Below the pieces are notes generated by a model. The model searched no databases, was not told where the DNA came from, and saw only the letters and a program-made list of their open reading frames with translations. Below are positions 44,465 through 57,358 of a DNA stretch of 64,000 nucleotides, piece by piece. This DNA comes from Nyssa sinensis (taxonomy: Eukaryota > Streptophyta > Magnoliopsida > Cornales > Nyssaceae): positions 2,406,001 through 2,470,000 of the forward strand of contig CM018049.1 of the NCBI GenBank assembly GCA_008638375.1, read 5' to 3'. Every line of letters begins with the position of its first letter. The first letter of the stretch is position 1. The translations under genes were made by a program, and so were the position numbers.

Positions 44465-45783
44465 TTGGTTACTTTGTGTACAGTTGCACTAACATATGTA
44501 TATAACCTCAATTCTTGCCCAAGCCACCGCCCAAACTGGCCAATGGCCTTGCATGCATTCCCTACATCATTGCCCTACATCTTCTCCATCAAGTCAATCA
44601 GCCACTAGCCCCACTAAGTGCAGAGATACACTCATATATATGTGTATAACCCTATATATATATATATACATAACTTGCACCAAAGAATTCTCTCTTTAGA
44701 GAATTCTGAAATACCAAAAGTGAGTGTGTGTGTGTGTGTGTGTGCATACGTGAAGGACTGTGAGAGAGTGTGAGAGTGTAGGGAGGAGGAAACAAATTTG
44801 TGCATGCAAGTGTTTGAGAGAAAGTGACCACTTGAAGGTGCAAGGGGAAGGCTTGAAGTGAAGTGCTTGACCTAAGGAACCTGAGGAAGCACTGTGAGAA
44901 GCTCTGAGTCAAGCCATAGGAGGAGAGAGTCTCTGTTGAAGGTGAACTTCCAAACTTACCTCTTCCTTTATTTTTAAATTTTGAACTGTTTTGATGGATT
45001 GCTACGGGTGTAGACTGCATGCATGGTTATTTTTTATCCTAAGAATTAGTTTTGAGCATACTGTGTGTGTTGGAGGTGTTAAAATGGTCAAGAACCATGA
45101 AAACCGAAGGTGACCTCCATTAATGGACCTTGAAACACCAGGTCTGAATCGACCATAACAGAATGGAACCTTGAGTGTCAAGACCTGAAATAGACCCCAA
45201 TAGGATCTCAATTATCTACCTACGCGACCCCAGAACACCGTATAGCCCCATGAAATTGGAAATGAACCCACGGGTTTAAAATCCAATCCGTTAAAACTCG
45301 AGACTAAACTGAAAAATGAAGATAGGGTCTTGATCCTTATGGTTTGTAGGTCACGTAGCTTCAAACCACACACAAAATGGTTGAGAAATGAGGATGCTAG
45401 ATCGTGTTACAGGTCACGGTTATCCTCTTGAAAACAGAACCTGTTAGAGTGATTCGATGCTTGAGATCGATGTTAAATGGTTGGTATAAAATACAGAAAC
45501 CGAATGGAGTCGAAAACAGCAAGAAACCGTGTCCAAATCATCACGGAAATGGAAGTGAAAATCTGCAGAAATTAGGGCAACTCCGAGTCATTCGATGGGG
45601 AAAACAGAGTTGACTCGGCCGAGTTGACCGAGTCGAGATGAGTTGGGCCGAGCCAACTCGGATACGTGTCAAACAACGGGACTGCCACTGAATTAATAGG
45701 ACGGTGTCGTTTTGGGCGTTATATGTGTAAACTGATACGTTTAAAAAAGAAAGAAAGGGAAGGAAGGAAAGAAGGGACTACGG

Positions 45784-45837
45784 GGTTTCGAACCCCTAAC
45801 CTCCAGAGCCCACGCGCCCCTTCTTTCCACTCGGCCA
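45784..45837 (-). other. tRNA-like module with perfect A and B boxes
   Basis: Minus strand A-box TGGCCGAGTGG (45837-45827) and B-box GGTTCGAAACC (45794-45784) both match the Pol III consensus exactly, 43 bases apart. A T-arm hairpin GGGG-TTCGAAA-CCCC is intact. The A box resembles tRNA-Ser/Leu. No convincing acceptor stem, so a relic or SINE-like piece. Confidence 0.55.
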
Positions 45838-46677
45838 CGCACCTGCGTGTAAACCATATCTGACAGAATATATATATATATTATATATTTAATAAAAACC
45901 AAAAATAAAAGGTGCATTTTTCCGGCCTTATGGGACTCGATGGCAGTATCATTTGGAGAGGGAGGTGGCATGCTGGCCAGCGTGCCACCCTATTCGACCG
46001 ATTACTTTTGTGCCGAAAATAATATCTATACTATATATTCCGAAATTAATTTAATTAAAATCATTTAATTAAATTAAATACTCCAAATTAGTCCGTTGTC
46101 CAAAAATCATAAGTTATATATGTATTCCTACTGTCTCGGACCTTCTGATTCCAATGGTGAGGTCCGTGACTGCAAATGAGGTACCGAAAAAAATACGATG
46201 TATGAAATTACCATAATACCCCTAACACTGTACAAGGTCTAAATGAAGTCTGATTAAAACGGGATTAATACCAGTGGTAGACCTGACACTTGTGAGATTA
46301 TATACATGACTAAATGACGAATCCGAGACAGAAATTATGTGACGGCAAAAATGACCGAAATACCCCTGATATACCCGAACCCAGATTTAAAAGCCGAGAG
46401 AGTCTAAATTGACTTTCTCCGACCTTTCAAACTCAACGGTTAGGTCCATATTATGAAAATCAGAACCAATAAATGTGTGAAGACACTGAAACCCTAAGCC
46501 AAATGCTTAAGAGGTAAGACCTATGAACTAGCCACTATAAGTTAGTTCCATGAAACCCATCATAGGGTAGACTTACTCAGTCTAAGGTCATGAGTTGATA
46601 AATCTCTATAAATTGTTTTAGGCTTAAGGAGAAAAAGAGGAAGGCTCCGTTCATAGCTTCAAACTCAAATATTGAAG

Positions 46678-47010
46678 GTGAGTAACTTCTGACACTGTTT
46701 AGTTACTGTTCCTTGATCTGTTAAATTGTTTCGAATATCATATGTTGTTTTAAATGCATGCTTTTATCACCGATGACATGGTTTTTTGTTTCTCAAATGA
46801 TTAACTATACTTCTGATTGATATGCTAGCACCCTGAACCGTTTATCTGTTTTGATCTATTGAACTTGACTTGGATTTATTGAACTATTAATTCCAAACTG
46901 ATTTAACTACCATGTGATTTAAGCAAAGATTGAATTCGAAACTCTTGCCTGGATATCTGTGTTACTCACTGGGCTTTTTAAAGCTCATTCCATTATTTTA
47001 ATAATTTCAG
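46678..47010 (+). other. Candidate intron within the solo LTR
   Basis: Donor TTGAAG|GTGAGTAAC, acceptor ATAATTTCAG|GGAAAC, 333 bases. Same order and same phrases as in the other giant LTRs. Confidence 0.4.
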
Positions 47011-47447
47011 GGAAACTCTCAGATGGACAGGTTTAGCAGGTCCAGGACTTAGGGGGAAAATGTTGGAGACCCCCAGATAAAATGATAACCCATTTTTGTG
47101 AATCTATACCATTTTTGTACTTTTTGTGTAACTGAACAGATTATGACCTTTTGTGGTGAAACTGTTTTGTAATCTTGATTAAGATAGGACTGACTATGAT
47201 GTATCCTGAATGCTCTGCCAAGTATATATGTATGCATTCTCTTGTGAAAATTCCGCTGCTTAAATTATATATGTCGAATGCATTATGCTTGGGATTTAGA
47301 TCGGAATGGCCTGTGGTTAGGATTACTGTCGGGGTTTTGCTTTCAAAAAAAAAAAAAAAAAACTGATAAAACCCGATGGGTGCCTAACTGGCCTTTGTCA
47401 CGTGCCCCAAATCCGCATAGGGTGGGTCTGGGGGATGTGACAAGGGG

Positions 47448-48266
47448 TATGCCGGGCCCTAGGTGATTCACGTATTCTGGGTTATTAGAACTCGATAATG
47501 ATATTTATTGTATTCGTTGGATGATCATATTCTATGCCTTGTGAATGATCATATTGTGCAAGCACGATACACTTTGATTGGCTAACGTATTTGTTTGTGG
47601 CAGCAAAACATCATGTTAGGCTAGATCCCATTTTGTAAATTCTGTCATTACTTTCTTGTACCTTATTTTGGGATAAGCCTCTTTGGACCCTCGGGTCATT
47701 ATTACTTTATCTTGGTGACTGCCTATATCATGTCTTTTTTCTATATTCTTGTGGACTAACCCTGATCCATAGCAAAGCTAAGACTTTACTTACTGAGCTA
47801 AGTCAACTTACTCTTTACTTATGACCATTTTTCAGGTGGCCCTATGAGGGATGGAATGCAATAAGATAACTAGTGGAGCTAGTGAAGTATAGATGATAAA
47901 TACCAGTGATATGAACTCCAAGTCAAAGTTGACTATGTGCTTTGTAAAGTTAAGTTCAAAATTATGTATTATCATATTGCATCATTAGTGATGAGGTTAG
48001 CTTAGTATGTTAGATCACATGATCAAATTGTACATGGAGATATTCTGATTGTTGGTCATTAGAGATGAGCTTTTGATCAGGTGAATTGTATTGGTGTAAC
48101 TTCCGCTTTAAGTAATTCAGTGATGTATGACTCATGTTGTAGACAAAAAAAAATGATGATATTATTTCCACTCTTTTACAGTTCATCTGATTCTGTATGG
48201 CCTGTCCGAGTGGCAGTGTCGGTCATGGACCCCTAATCTGCATAAGGTGGATTTTGGGTCGTGGTA
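47448..48266 (+). mobile_element. LTR fragment, plus strand (right of the solo LTR)
   Basis: Continues 43861-44073. It contains a TTTTTCAG acceptor-like site ending near 47836 and closes with ATCTGCATAAGGTGG...GGGTCGTGGTA near 48266, a mutated version of the ATCCGCATAGGGTGG...TGACA ends of the other LTRs. Confidence 0.55.
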
Positions 48267-50825
48267 TGGGTCTCGTTGGAGACCCACTAAAAGCCCCTAC
48301 TTCGACGATCCACGTTCGGCCAAACCCTAAAATAACTCCATATGTTGAATCCTCACTTAAAAAGAATTCAAACTGCGTTGGATTTCTGGCCGAAAAATGA
48401 TCGGCAATGGTCGCCGGTGTCGGAGAAGGCAATTGGAACCCTCGTCGATGAAGTGAGGAAGAAGAACAATGACTCGGGGTTGGTCAATGGGTCAAGTCGG
48501 GTCGGTTAACGGGTCTGGGTTGACCCGCATGTAATTAGATTTGAACTAAATTAAAACGTTGTCGTTTTGATTCAAAGAATAATAAAAAAGTAATAATAAT
48601 AATAAATAAATAAAAATAGGGTTGACGTATTGATGACGTCAGCATGATGTAACGGACCGGACTGAACCAGTTGGTTTTTACTGGTTTAGACCGGTTTACT
48701 TGAAACCTAACTAAACCAGTTGGTTTTATTTAAATAGTTTTCAGACATTATGTATTGGCCACCACTAGTTTCTGTTAATTATAAAATGATCCCCAACAGT
48801 TTCTGTTAATTACAAAATGGCCCAGGAAATTAATTAAATATTAATTTTAAATCCTTTTAATTATGAGAGAAATTACCAAAATACCGTTATGCAAAAAGTA
48901 GGCCAAATGAAGACCGATCAAAATAAAAGAATAGTGTAACCCAATGTTTTTGGGCATTCCAGACTCAACGACGGAGTCTGATTTGAGAAATTAAATCCCA
49001 AAAAATATGAACGGACAAACTAGAATAATTTTAAATATGTCCTAATGATTAATTAAATGACCAATTGAACTCCAATGACGATGAAAATACATACTTTAAC
49101 ATTTTGGGACATTCCGGACCCAATGGCAGGATCCATTTTGTGAAACAAAGTCCTGGAGATATAGACACGGGAAAAGTCAAAATCATCATTTTGCCCTTAA
49201 TGATGCTCGAAGCCAATTAAATATAAAAAGTAGTCTATCTTAACTATTTTGGACATTCCAGACTCAATGGTGAGGTCCGTTTAGCCCAAATAAATTCTGA
49301 AAAATATGAAACAACAAGTGAAGTAATATCGTTCCATCCCAAGTATTAATTTAGCTATAAAATGAATTCAAAAAAGGGGGCGGGACCTAACTTAAAGTTT
49401 TAAGGTTACTAAGCCAACAAATAAAATTCATTAAAGAAACTTTAGTTACCAAAAATAATAAGTGGCCAATAGTGGACTCAGTTATGTTCTAATACGAATT
49501 TATGTGCATTTGACTTATGAATCTAGGAACTAGAGACAAGGGAAAGGTGATTAAGGAAACGGACTGAAAAATTGAGGTATGTAATCTTGTGCCCTGAAGC
49601 AGCAATATTTTACCTTCTATTTGAAAAATATTTGATCTGTTTTATGAGTAATCTTGTATCCCGAATCAATGGTTTTTTATCTTCTATGGTTGTTCAAAAT
49701 ACTTAATCTATTTGTGAGTAATCTTGTATCATAAATCGGTGATATTTTATCTTCTATCTGAAAAATGCTAAATTTATTTTGTGAGTCACCTTGTATCCCG
49801 AACCAGTGGATTTCACATCCTGTTTTCAAATGTCTATCTTATGAAGTTCTCTATCTGCTCAAATGTCTATCTGCACTTTATGAAATGTTCAAGAACTATA
49901 ATCTTCATGACTATATTTTGAAATGATGTTCATATGTACTGATTTGAAAAATGTTTGTATGGCTTGAATCCTAACTAAATTCTTTAGCAAAAATGTCTGT
50001 AAACCATGACACCCATTTCAATGAGAAAAATGATTTGTGTGAACTAGTTTTGACTATGCAACCCGAATTATACTTGTTTTGATCCAATCATGTGTCTGTG
50101 TGAGACCTAGCAATGTGGTGCTCTAACTCCTATAATGAGACCTACCCACATGGTGCTCTGACTCAATGTGTAATTTGATTCTTATGTCTACTCGAGGCCT
50201 ACCCATGTGGCATATCGACTCTTGATGAGACTTACCCATATGGCACTCAAACTTGATTCTTATGTCTACCTGAGGTTTACCCATATGGCGCTCTGACTCT
50301 TGATGAGACTTACCCACATGGTGCTCTAACTCGTTGTGGAATTCATGTTTGAGACATACCCACGTGGCGCTCCGACTCTTGATGAGACTTACCCATATAG
50401 TGCTCCAACTCAATATGTGATTCTCTGATGTGTCTAATATATATCTGTCATCTATCTCGTGTTATCCACTATTCGAAATTAGATTTCAGAAGTACCCTCT
50501 CGTGTGCATTTTTCATTTGATATTATGTTATCCATTCTGTAATTAATTATTTGAACCATGTTTTAAGAAATATATGTGTTATTATATGTTTTGTGAACAA
50601 CTCTTCATCTTCTGCTTTGTGTTTTGATATTCGAACTGTGTTATTGAAAATGATGTGTTTTAGAATTGCATATGTTATATCTGTTTGAACCTTTTAGTAT
50701 GTTTCCTACGTGATCTGTTTTGAAAACGTGTTTCAAGATATTTTTGTGTATATGTTATCTATTTGAGGAAACTTGGTGCCCGTGGTATTTTTTACAAAAA
50801 TCTACCTTTGTAAAACTTGTGACAG
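48267..50825 (+). mobile_element. LTR body fragment(s), plus strand
   Basis: The order of landmarks follows the middle of the 51250 LTR: CGAGTCGGGTCGG-type sequence near 48490, an ACCGGTT..CCAGTTGG stretch near 48660-48725, palindromes at 48960, 49113 and 49257, a donor-like GAG|GTATGTAA at 49576, a minisatellite at 50105-50420 and a TGTGACA near 50818 that may be its end. Neither start nor target duplication found. Confidence 0.5.
50105..50420. repeat. Minisatellite with TACCCAYRTGGYGCTC core
   Basis: About nine cores of GAGAC(C/T)TACCCA..TGG.GCTC followed by an ACTC spacer of varying length. It yields a His/Met-rich minus-strand frame (50123-50413) that I take as a by-product. Confidence 0.85.
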
Positions 50826-51249
50826 TGTAGAGACCTAGAAAATGAGGGTAAATGTTTCGTTTTTCCGGTAAGACACTATTCATGCACTGTTTGCTAGTAG
50901 GGCGCTATATGTGCACATTTAGCTAGAAGTCATATTTAGGGGCATATTTTTATTATTCCATGAAGAGAAATATGCTTAGAATGTTAAAATAAACCTCCTG
51001 TAGAAATTTGACCCTATTTGGAGATAGTTTCAAAAACAGGACCAAAAGGGCATCCCAAGTGGCCCGAGTGGAACCGGCCAAACCCGGCCGCAGGCGAAAA
51101 TAAATTTTTTTAAAAATTTTCATTTAAAATAATTTTAAGAACTTTGGCTAAAGTATAATTTCAAATTGAGGCATTTCGGGACGGGCTGTGTAATACCCTA
51201 ACCCGAGTTAACCGATACCTGACCCGAGTTGGATCGAACCATGAAATGT
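50826..51249 (+). mobile_element. Short LTR start fragments
   Basis: TGTAGAGACC at 50826 and TGTAATACCC near 51191 look like two successive LTR starts, each cut short by the next insertion. The following array starts at 51250. Confidence 0.35.
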
Positions 51250-51676
51250 TGTAACACCCCGACTCTGTATAATTAATAATTAAATAATTAATTATTAATT
51301 AGTACCGGCTTAGGGAATAATTAAGGAAATTAACCTTAATCTCCCGGTGGTCACACTAGACCAATAGAATGACAAAACATGTCCGAGAATAGGGTATAAT
51401 ACCCGAACCTAATTATCCATTAATTAGGTGAAATAATGTCAATTTAACACTGACGGAATTCGAATTAGTTAATCCCGAAAATCCCGAATGACTAATAAAT
51501 GACACGGAACCTCTGACACTGTAGATAACTGAAATAGAAACTGACCGGAAGAAACCGCACCGAAAAAGGAGTTACGGAATGAAAGTTATGAGGCAAACAT
51601 CAGAAACTGAATTAACATGCAGCCAAACAGGGCCTTAGCCCAAAATGTAGAAAAATGGCCAAATTGGTGGTCAAGG

Positions 51677-51738
51677 GGAATTGAACCCTTGACCTATGGA
51701 GAGAATGAATTCCATCCAAAAACTTAACCAGGTGGCCA
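51677..51738 (-). other. tRNA-like module, antisense to the LTR
   Basis: Minus strand A-box-like TGGCCACCTGG (51738-51728) and B-box GGTTCAATTCC (51687-51677), inside the inverted repeat GGTCAAGGG/CCCTTGACC. Repeated at 57786-57847 and 63893-63954. Confidence 0.5.
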
Positions 51739-54700
51739 TCCAGCACCTTTGTGCCTATATACACAACTTAATTGTATATATCTCTGATTTGCCCCAACTT
51801 GCCACCCAAATCAACCAATGGCAACCCATGCAAACCCCACATGATTGCTCTCCATCAGCCCACATCATCCCCATGATCCTACTGATTCTCTGATGTGTAT
51901 ATATATCTATATATATGGAGATGTATAGGTATAAATGTGTATATTAGTATATATACATGGACTCACCTTGAGATCTTCAAAAACCAGAACTGTTATAGAG
52001 GGGGGTAGGTCTGTTAGAAGCTTGGAGAGTCTGCATGTAGTCTTGGGTGAGAGACCAAGAGAGAGAAAGCTTGCATGTGTGTATCCATGGCTTGTGTGTA
52101 TACAAGCTTGTGCATGCCTATTGTTTATATGGAAATGCACCAAAGGACAGAGGGGAACTGAAGCATGACTGAACTGAGGCAGCCACCGAGGTCGTGCCTG
52201 AACCAAGCCAGAGGAGAGACTGCCACTGTTGGAGGTAAAAATTCAAATTTTTCCTTCATTTATTGGTTTGAATTTTTGGAATTGTTTTGAGGAAATTCTG
52301 AGGCTATAAGGACTGTAATTGCCTGCATGTTAGCTAGACTAAAAATCTGGGTTGTTTAAACATAAGAAAGACCATCGGACTGCTTGGAATTCAAGCAAAA
52401 ACACAAAATCTGCCATTAATGGACCTGCACTGAATAGGGTCTGATCAACCTCCACCGAACTTGATTTGAGTTACCCAGACCTGAACTAGACCCCATTAGG
52501 TGTTTAAAAATCACCATCCGCGACTGAAACTCACACGGGTAGACCCTCAAAACCGAACCTATAGGTCTCGGCCATGGAACCCAAACTCGAAAATAGGCCT
52601 CTAAACCGAAATTTATAAATGGGATGTTGATCCCCATGGAGGTACGGTCACAACAAGACTAACCTCGTGCGATTTGGTGGAGAAACGGGGTCGTACGACC
52701 GAACTGAAACTTTGCACGATAATCGGCCAAACAGCACCCCATGCATGGCTTCGATCCATAAAATCAATGCCAAACCGTTGGCATGACATCCAGAAGATGT
52801 TTGAAACCAAAACAGGCCGAAATCCGTGCTTGAAACTTCACGAAATAGAGAAATCGTGAAACTGGAAATTAGGGCTACAGCGCGTAGAAGAGTTGGGGAC
52901 GATGGAGTTGACTCGCCAACTCGTTCGAGTTAGGCCGAGTCGACCCGGACACGTGTCGAGGCACGAACGTGCCACCTCTTAATTGGAACGGCACCGTTTA
53001 GTCAACTGATTTGTTTTAAAATCAAATTCCGCCTGTTTGGTCCCTCGGATAACAAATTAAAATTTGGATTAGGGGCAACTGAAACACGGATAGGGACTGA
53101 AATTGAGAATAAATGGGATATGTTATCCCGGTTTTCTGAAGGGTTAGTGAACCGGTTGGTTCACAGTGTATTGGACCGGTTCAGCCAACTGAACCCTTGA
53201 ACCCTTGGGTTTGAACCCCTAAATTATGAAATTATATTTTGAACCCCAAATACTTTCTGGAAATTACGGATTTGTCCCCACTATTTTAAAGAATTACACA
53301 GTGGCCCAGACTTCTGAAAATTTATACATTTAAGCCCTGAATAAATTAATTAAATAATAAAATAATTATTTTATTATTTTATTAAATAGGTAAAATTACA
53401 ATTTTACCCCTGGACATTAAATATGTCAAACGAAGTCCAAATTAAGTAAATAAATAGTGTATTTTCACTATTTCAAATATTCTGGACTCAATGGTACAGT
53501 CCAAATTGGGAAATATAGTACCGAAAAATACAGACCTGTAAGTGATAAATTACTGTACTGCCCCTGATGGCACCAGACCCAAATAAAAGTATCAGATAGC
53601 CTATTTTGACTATCTCGGGCATTCTAAACTCAACGGTGAGGTCCGTTTAATGAACTGAGGTCCCGAAAAATACAGACACGTAGGTGTAAATGACTGAATT
53701 GCCCTTAATGATACCCAGGGCCAATTAAACGTAACAGATAGTCCAACTTAATTATGTCGGACACTCTGGACCCAATGGTGAGGTCCATTTTATGAACTGA
53801 CGTGCCGAAAAATACGACACATGAAATTACCAAATTACCCCTGATACCGTACGAGACCTAAACAAAGTCTGATTGGGACGAAACTGATACTGGTAGGAGC
53901 CCAGACACTGGTGAGACTGTATACTTAATTAGATGACGAATCGAGGTCAGAATTACACAAAACGTAAAATGACCAAAATACCCCTGAGCACTGTAAGTGC
54001 AAAGTAGAGGTCGAATAAAGGTCAAACTGATCTGATAAATTATCATAAGGATAATTATGAACACTGAAGGGCTAAATAAGACTCCGAGACAGTCAACGCG
54101 TAAAACGAGAAATGACCGATGTGTCCCGACGATCTAAAGCAGATACCAAATGAAGTCGAAGGGACTTACAAATTTATACATGAGATATATGGGACGTTCT
54201 GAGGACCATGATAGGGTCCGGGGCAAAAATGACAAAATTACCATTTTGCCCCTAAGACTAAATAAGTACCCAACTGATACCGATTAAAGTCTAAAAGACT
54301 TAAAACTTCATATATACGATATATGGGATATTCTGAGGACCATAACAAGGTCCGGGATAAGAATGGCAAAATTACCATTTTGCCCCTATGGTTAAAATGA
54401 GAACCTAACTGATACCGATTGGAGTCCAAAGGACGTAGAACTTTGTACTTAAGATATAAAGACTATTCCGAAGACCACGACAGGGTCCGGGACAAGAATG
54501 GTAAAATTACCATTTTGCCCCTAAGGTTGAATGAGTGCCTGACTGATAACAACTGAAGTCTAAATGACTTAGGATATAATCCTAATAACTGCTAAGCCTA
54601 ATTAAAGAAAGAAATAGCCTCGAGTGAGACCCAAATGGAAGGGCGATAGGCTATTAGGCTACCTTAGGTAATCCGATAGATACCTAAGATGACGAATGAG

Positions 54701-54822
54701 ACCTGAATGGATGAGTTCTGATCTGTCTGTGATTGATGATTATTATTCAGGATATACATGGAGATGCCTGACGTACCTGGAGGTTATCGGATTATTTATG
54801 CAATGAAATAAGCGTAAAGTTT

Positions 54823-56131
54823 GTGAGTAACTTCTGACACTGTTTTGATACTGTCCCTTGATTTACTGATCTGTTTTGAATGCAATTATTTAAGTGCATT
54901 TATTTAAATGCATGTTTTCCGTACTATATCACTTATGACATGGTTTTAGTCTTTTTAAAGAATTGACTATATTCCTGATCCCTGTGCTAGCATTCCGTAC
55001 TGTTTTGCCCGTTTTGAACTGTTGAGATAAAATGGATATATTGAACCATTATTTCCGAAACGATTAAATGAACCATGTGATATAGGCAAAGAACAACATT
55101 TTGTTGTATCGTACCGCTTTGTATAGTATACTGTCTGAATGCTATATTGTTTAAATGTATGTACTTAATGTACGCCTTTGTACCACATTCCACGTGATGT
55201 GCTTGTGTCCTTCGAATTAGGAATTCCGTTCAGTTCCGTTATGATCCGTCCGTCAATGATGTTAAGTCCGCTTTGATTGATATATAGTCCAGTTCCGTTA
55301 TGATCCGTCCGTTGATGATATGTCTTTGCTTTGACTAAAGTTTTGTTCTGTTCGATTCTGTTATGTTCCGTTCATTGATAATGTGTCTGCCTTGATTGAT
55401 ATATGGTCCAGTTCCGTTGTGTATTGTCCGTTGATGATACGTCTGTCTTGATTGAAATATTGTTCAGTCCAGTTATGATTAGTTCCGACAGTGATGTGTC
55501 CCTGACTTGATTGTTATATTGTTTCTACCCGGTTCCGTTATATTGTGTCCTGTTCATGATTTGCCTGTGTCCTGATTAGTGTATTGTTTCCGTTCAGTTC
55601 CGTTATAATTTTATCCGTTCGCGATATGCCTTTGCTTGACTGATGTATTGTTACCGTCCGATTCCGTTATATTCCGTCCGTTAATGTTATGTCTGCCTTG
55701 ATTGATATGTTACCGTCCGATTCCGTTATATTCCGTCCGTTAATGTTATGTCTGCCTTGATTGATATGTTCCGTCCGGTTCCGACATGTTCCGTCCGTTG
55801 ATGATCTGTCTGTCTTGATTGATATAAGGTCCAGTTCCGTTATGATTCGTTCCGTTAATGAAAAGTCTGTGTCTTGACCGATATATTAGCAATAGTTATT
55901 GTTCTGACCGATTGGTTATGTCATGTTCCGATCCGTTTGTATTGTCTGTCCGATTCTGTTTTATTGTACTAGACTGCTTATGAAATGGATTTATAAAAAT
56001 AGTTATTTTTGTAATGACTAAATTATCCATGTGCCTTGGGAGCACAAAACTGGTTTTGAAACCCATGATAGGGAATCTGTGTTACTCACTGGGCTTATTT
56101 AAGCTCACCCCATTATTCTGACATTTTTCAG
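54823..56131 (+). other. Candidate intron within the first array LTR
   Basis: Donor AGTTT|GTGAGTAAC, acceptor ACATTTTTCAG|GAATTACC, 1309 bases; the copy in the second LTR is 60930-62238. Donor and acceptor are the best-matching points to the shorter LTRs at 5241 and 44074. Confidence 0.4.
55205..55960. repeat. Minisatellite in the first array LTR
   Basis: About ten irregular units of 55-90 bp built from CAGTTCCGTTATGATCCGTC, GTTGATGAT and CTTGATTGATAT phrases. Two adjacent units near 55650-55760 are almost identical. It lies inside the candidate intron. Confidence 0.9.
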
Positions 56132-56627
56132 GAATTACCTCCATTGGATTAGAAGGTACTATGACATGACGTGAATAGGCCAAGTGGCATCGCAAGTAAG
56201 GATCTGACGGCACTGAATTGTAGAGACTGGTTTATTGTGGACTGAACCTGGTTATTCCGGTGAGTGGTATGTTATGACTGACTTGGCTGATATATACTAG
56301 ATAGACATGGCTCATGGAACTAATGGTACTCTAGAGATATTAGATCTGCTCTGTTGTTATATGCTTGATTTTAGATATGCTCTGAAATTTAGAATTGTTG
56401 ACTGACTGGATTTAGTCTTGCTCTGTGATACATATACTTATGATGGATAAGTGAGTTGCATTCCCGTGATACAAAGAAAAAGTTTTAAATTCCGCTGCAT
56501 CTGACCCTACAGTTGGAGTGCAATTCGTCGGAAAGTTCAGAATTTGCCTTTGGTTGGTCGCGTCGCGACCGACTGGCAGTCACGTCCTCGACATCCGCGT
56601 AGGGTGGGGTTCGGGATGTGACAAGAG

Positions 56628-56639
56628 TGGTATCAGAGC
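56628..56639 (+). other. Primer binding site, first copy
   Basis: TGGTATCAGAGC, complementary to the 3' end of plant initiator-Met tRNA, four bases after the LTR end. The second copy is at 62735-62746. Confidence 0.9.
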
Positions 56640-57344
56640 AAAGGTTGAAAGATAATTAAGATTATCAGAACCGAAGTTGGTAAAGTTTTGAAATCAACTA
56701 GTATCACAGAGCAATATCAGAGCATTAGGTTATGGATTAAGAACCACAGAGTACCTGAGCCATAGATTTTAAGTTCCACTTTTGGGAGATCTGATGTGGA
56801 GTTATGAAAGTCTTCATAATAGACGATAGGCCTGTAATTCTGAGGCATCTGAGGACTGGGGATTTTCTGGGTCTGATATGAACTGGTGTAATTTAAGGTT
56901 GTAGACTCATGATACTTAGAGGCATGTCCATACGAATAATTATGGACATAGCAACCGAAAGGAAATGACGGTAGGTCTGTTGACTCCGACATTGACACTT
57001 GTAATTATGGATAGCAAGTGAATCACTGGAGGGATCACATGTGATTAAATGATCCTAGTGGATGATTTCCACTTATTTAAGGATGACTACCCGATTGATC
57101 TGATATGAGATAAGTCTGATAATTGAATCTTGAGGAGATTATACAATTGTGACTGTAAAGTCTGACCGAATGGGAATATCTGTATCTGATATGGAGTCTG
57201 TATGGAACTGATACAAAATGTCCTCTTGATAGGAAAATGGTATCCCGAATAATACGGCGGTCCGAGAGACAAATGAAAAGGGGAGATTATGATGACCGAA
57301 TCTCCTAGATATGACCAATCAAGTTTTGAGGACAAAACTTTTCT

Positions 57345-57358
57345 GAAGAGGGGTAGGA
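57345..57358 (+). other. Polypurine tract, first copy
   Basis: GAAGAGGGGTAGGA directly before the LTR start TGTAACACC. The one T in the tract is shared by the second copy at 63452-63465. Confidence 0.85.

Larger units (their letters stand above)
44074..47442 (+). mobile_element. Solo LTR (plus strand) with perfect target duplication AGGGG
   Basis: Starts TGTAACACCCCAATT and ends GGGGGATGTGACA, 3369 bp; AGGGG flanks it at 44069-44073 and 47443-47447. Inside: a tRNA-like module at 44402-44464, a (GT)n tract at 44726-44742, a leader donor AAG|GTGAAC near 44938, a second tRNA-like module with perfect A and B boxes at 45784-45837, palindromes at 46136-46165 and 46425, a GTGAGTAAC donor at 46678, a TTTCAG acceptor ending at 47010 and a poly-A run near 47346. 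The PPT and primer site are absent, as expected for a solo LTR. Confidence 0.92.
51250..56623 (+). mobile_element. First LTR of the array (5374 bp)
   Basis: Starts TGTAACACCCCGACTC and ends GGTTCGGGATGTGACA. In order: tRNA-like module (51677-51738), TATA-rich tract (51897-51955), leader with donor GGAG|GTAAAA near 52233, ACCGGTT-rich part (53150-53190), four GGACTCAA-type palindrome units (53470-53900), three 140-bp units with GACC...GGTCCGGG (54190-54540), donor GTGAGTAAC at 54823, a Gln-free TTCCGTT minisatellite (55205-55960), acceptor TTTTTCAG ending at 56131. Short frames here repeat identically in the second copy only because the DNA does. Confidence 0.93.
56624..57358 (+). mobile_element. 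735-bp internal region of the array element, first copy
   Basis: AGAG, then primer site TGGTATCAGAGC (56628-56639), a second primer-like phrase near 56711-56722 (ATATCAGAGCATTAGG), then sequence without coding motifs, ending in AGTTTTGAGGACAAAACTTT and the polypurine tract GAAGAGGGGTAGGA (57345-57358). Two minus-strand frames (93 and 82 codons) show no recognisable domain. Confidence 0.9.

Noticed and set aside
45784..45837. Functional nuclear tRNA gene
   Set aside because: A and B boxes and T arm fit, but no matching acceptor stem, anticodon arm or terminator is visible; listed only as a tRNA-like module.
50123..50413. 96-codon minus-strand frame with repeated HMGK-type motifs
   Set aside because: Its periodicity follows the DNA minisatellite at 50105-50420; no start or domain evidence.
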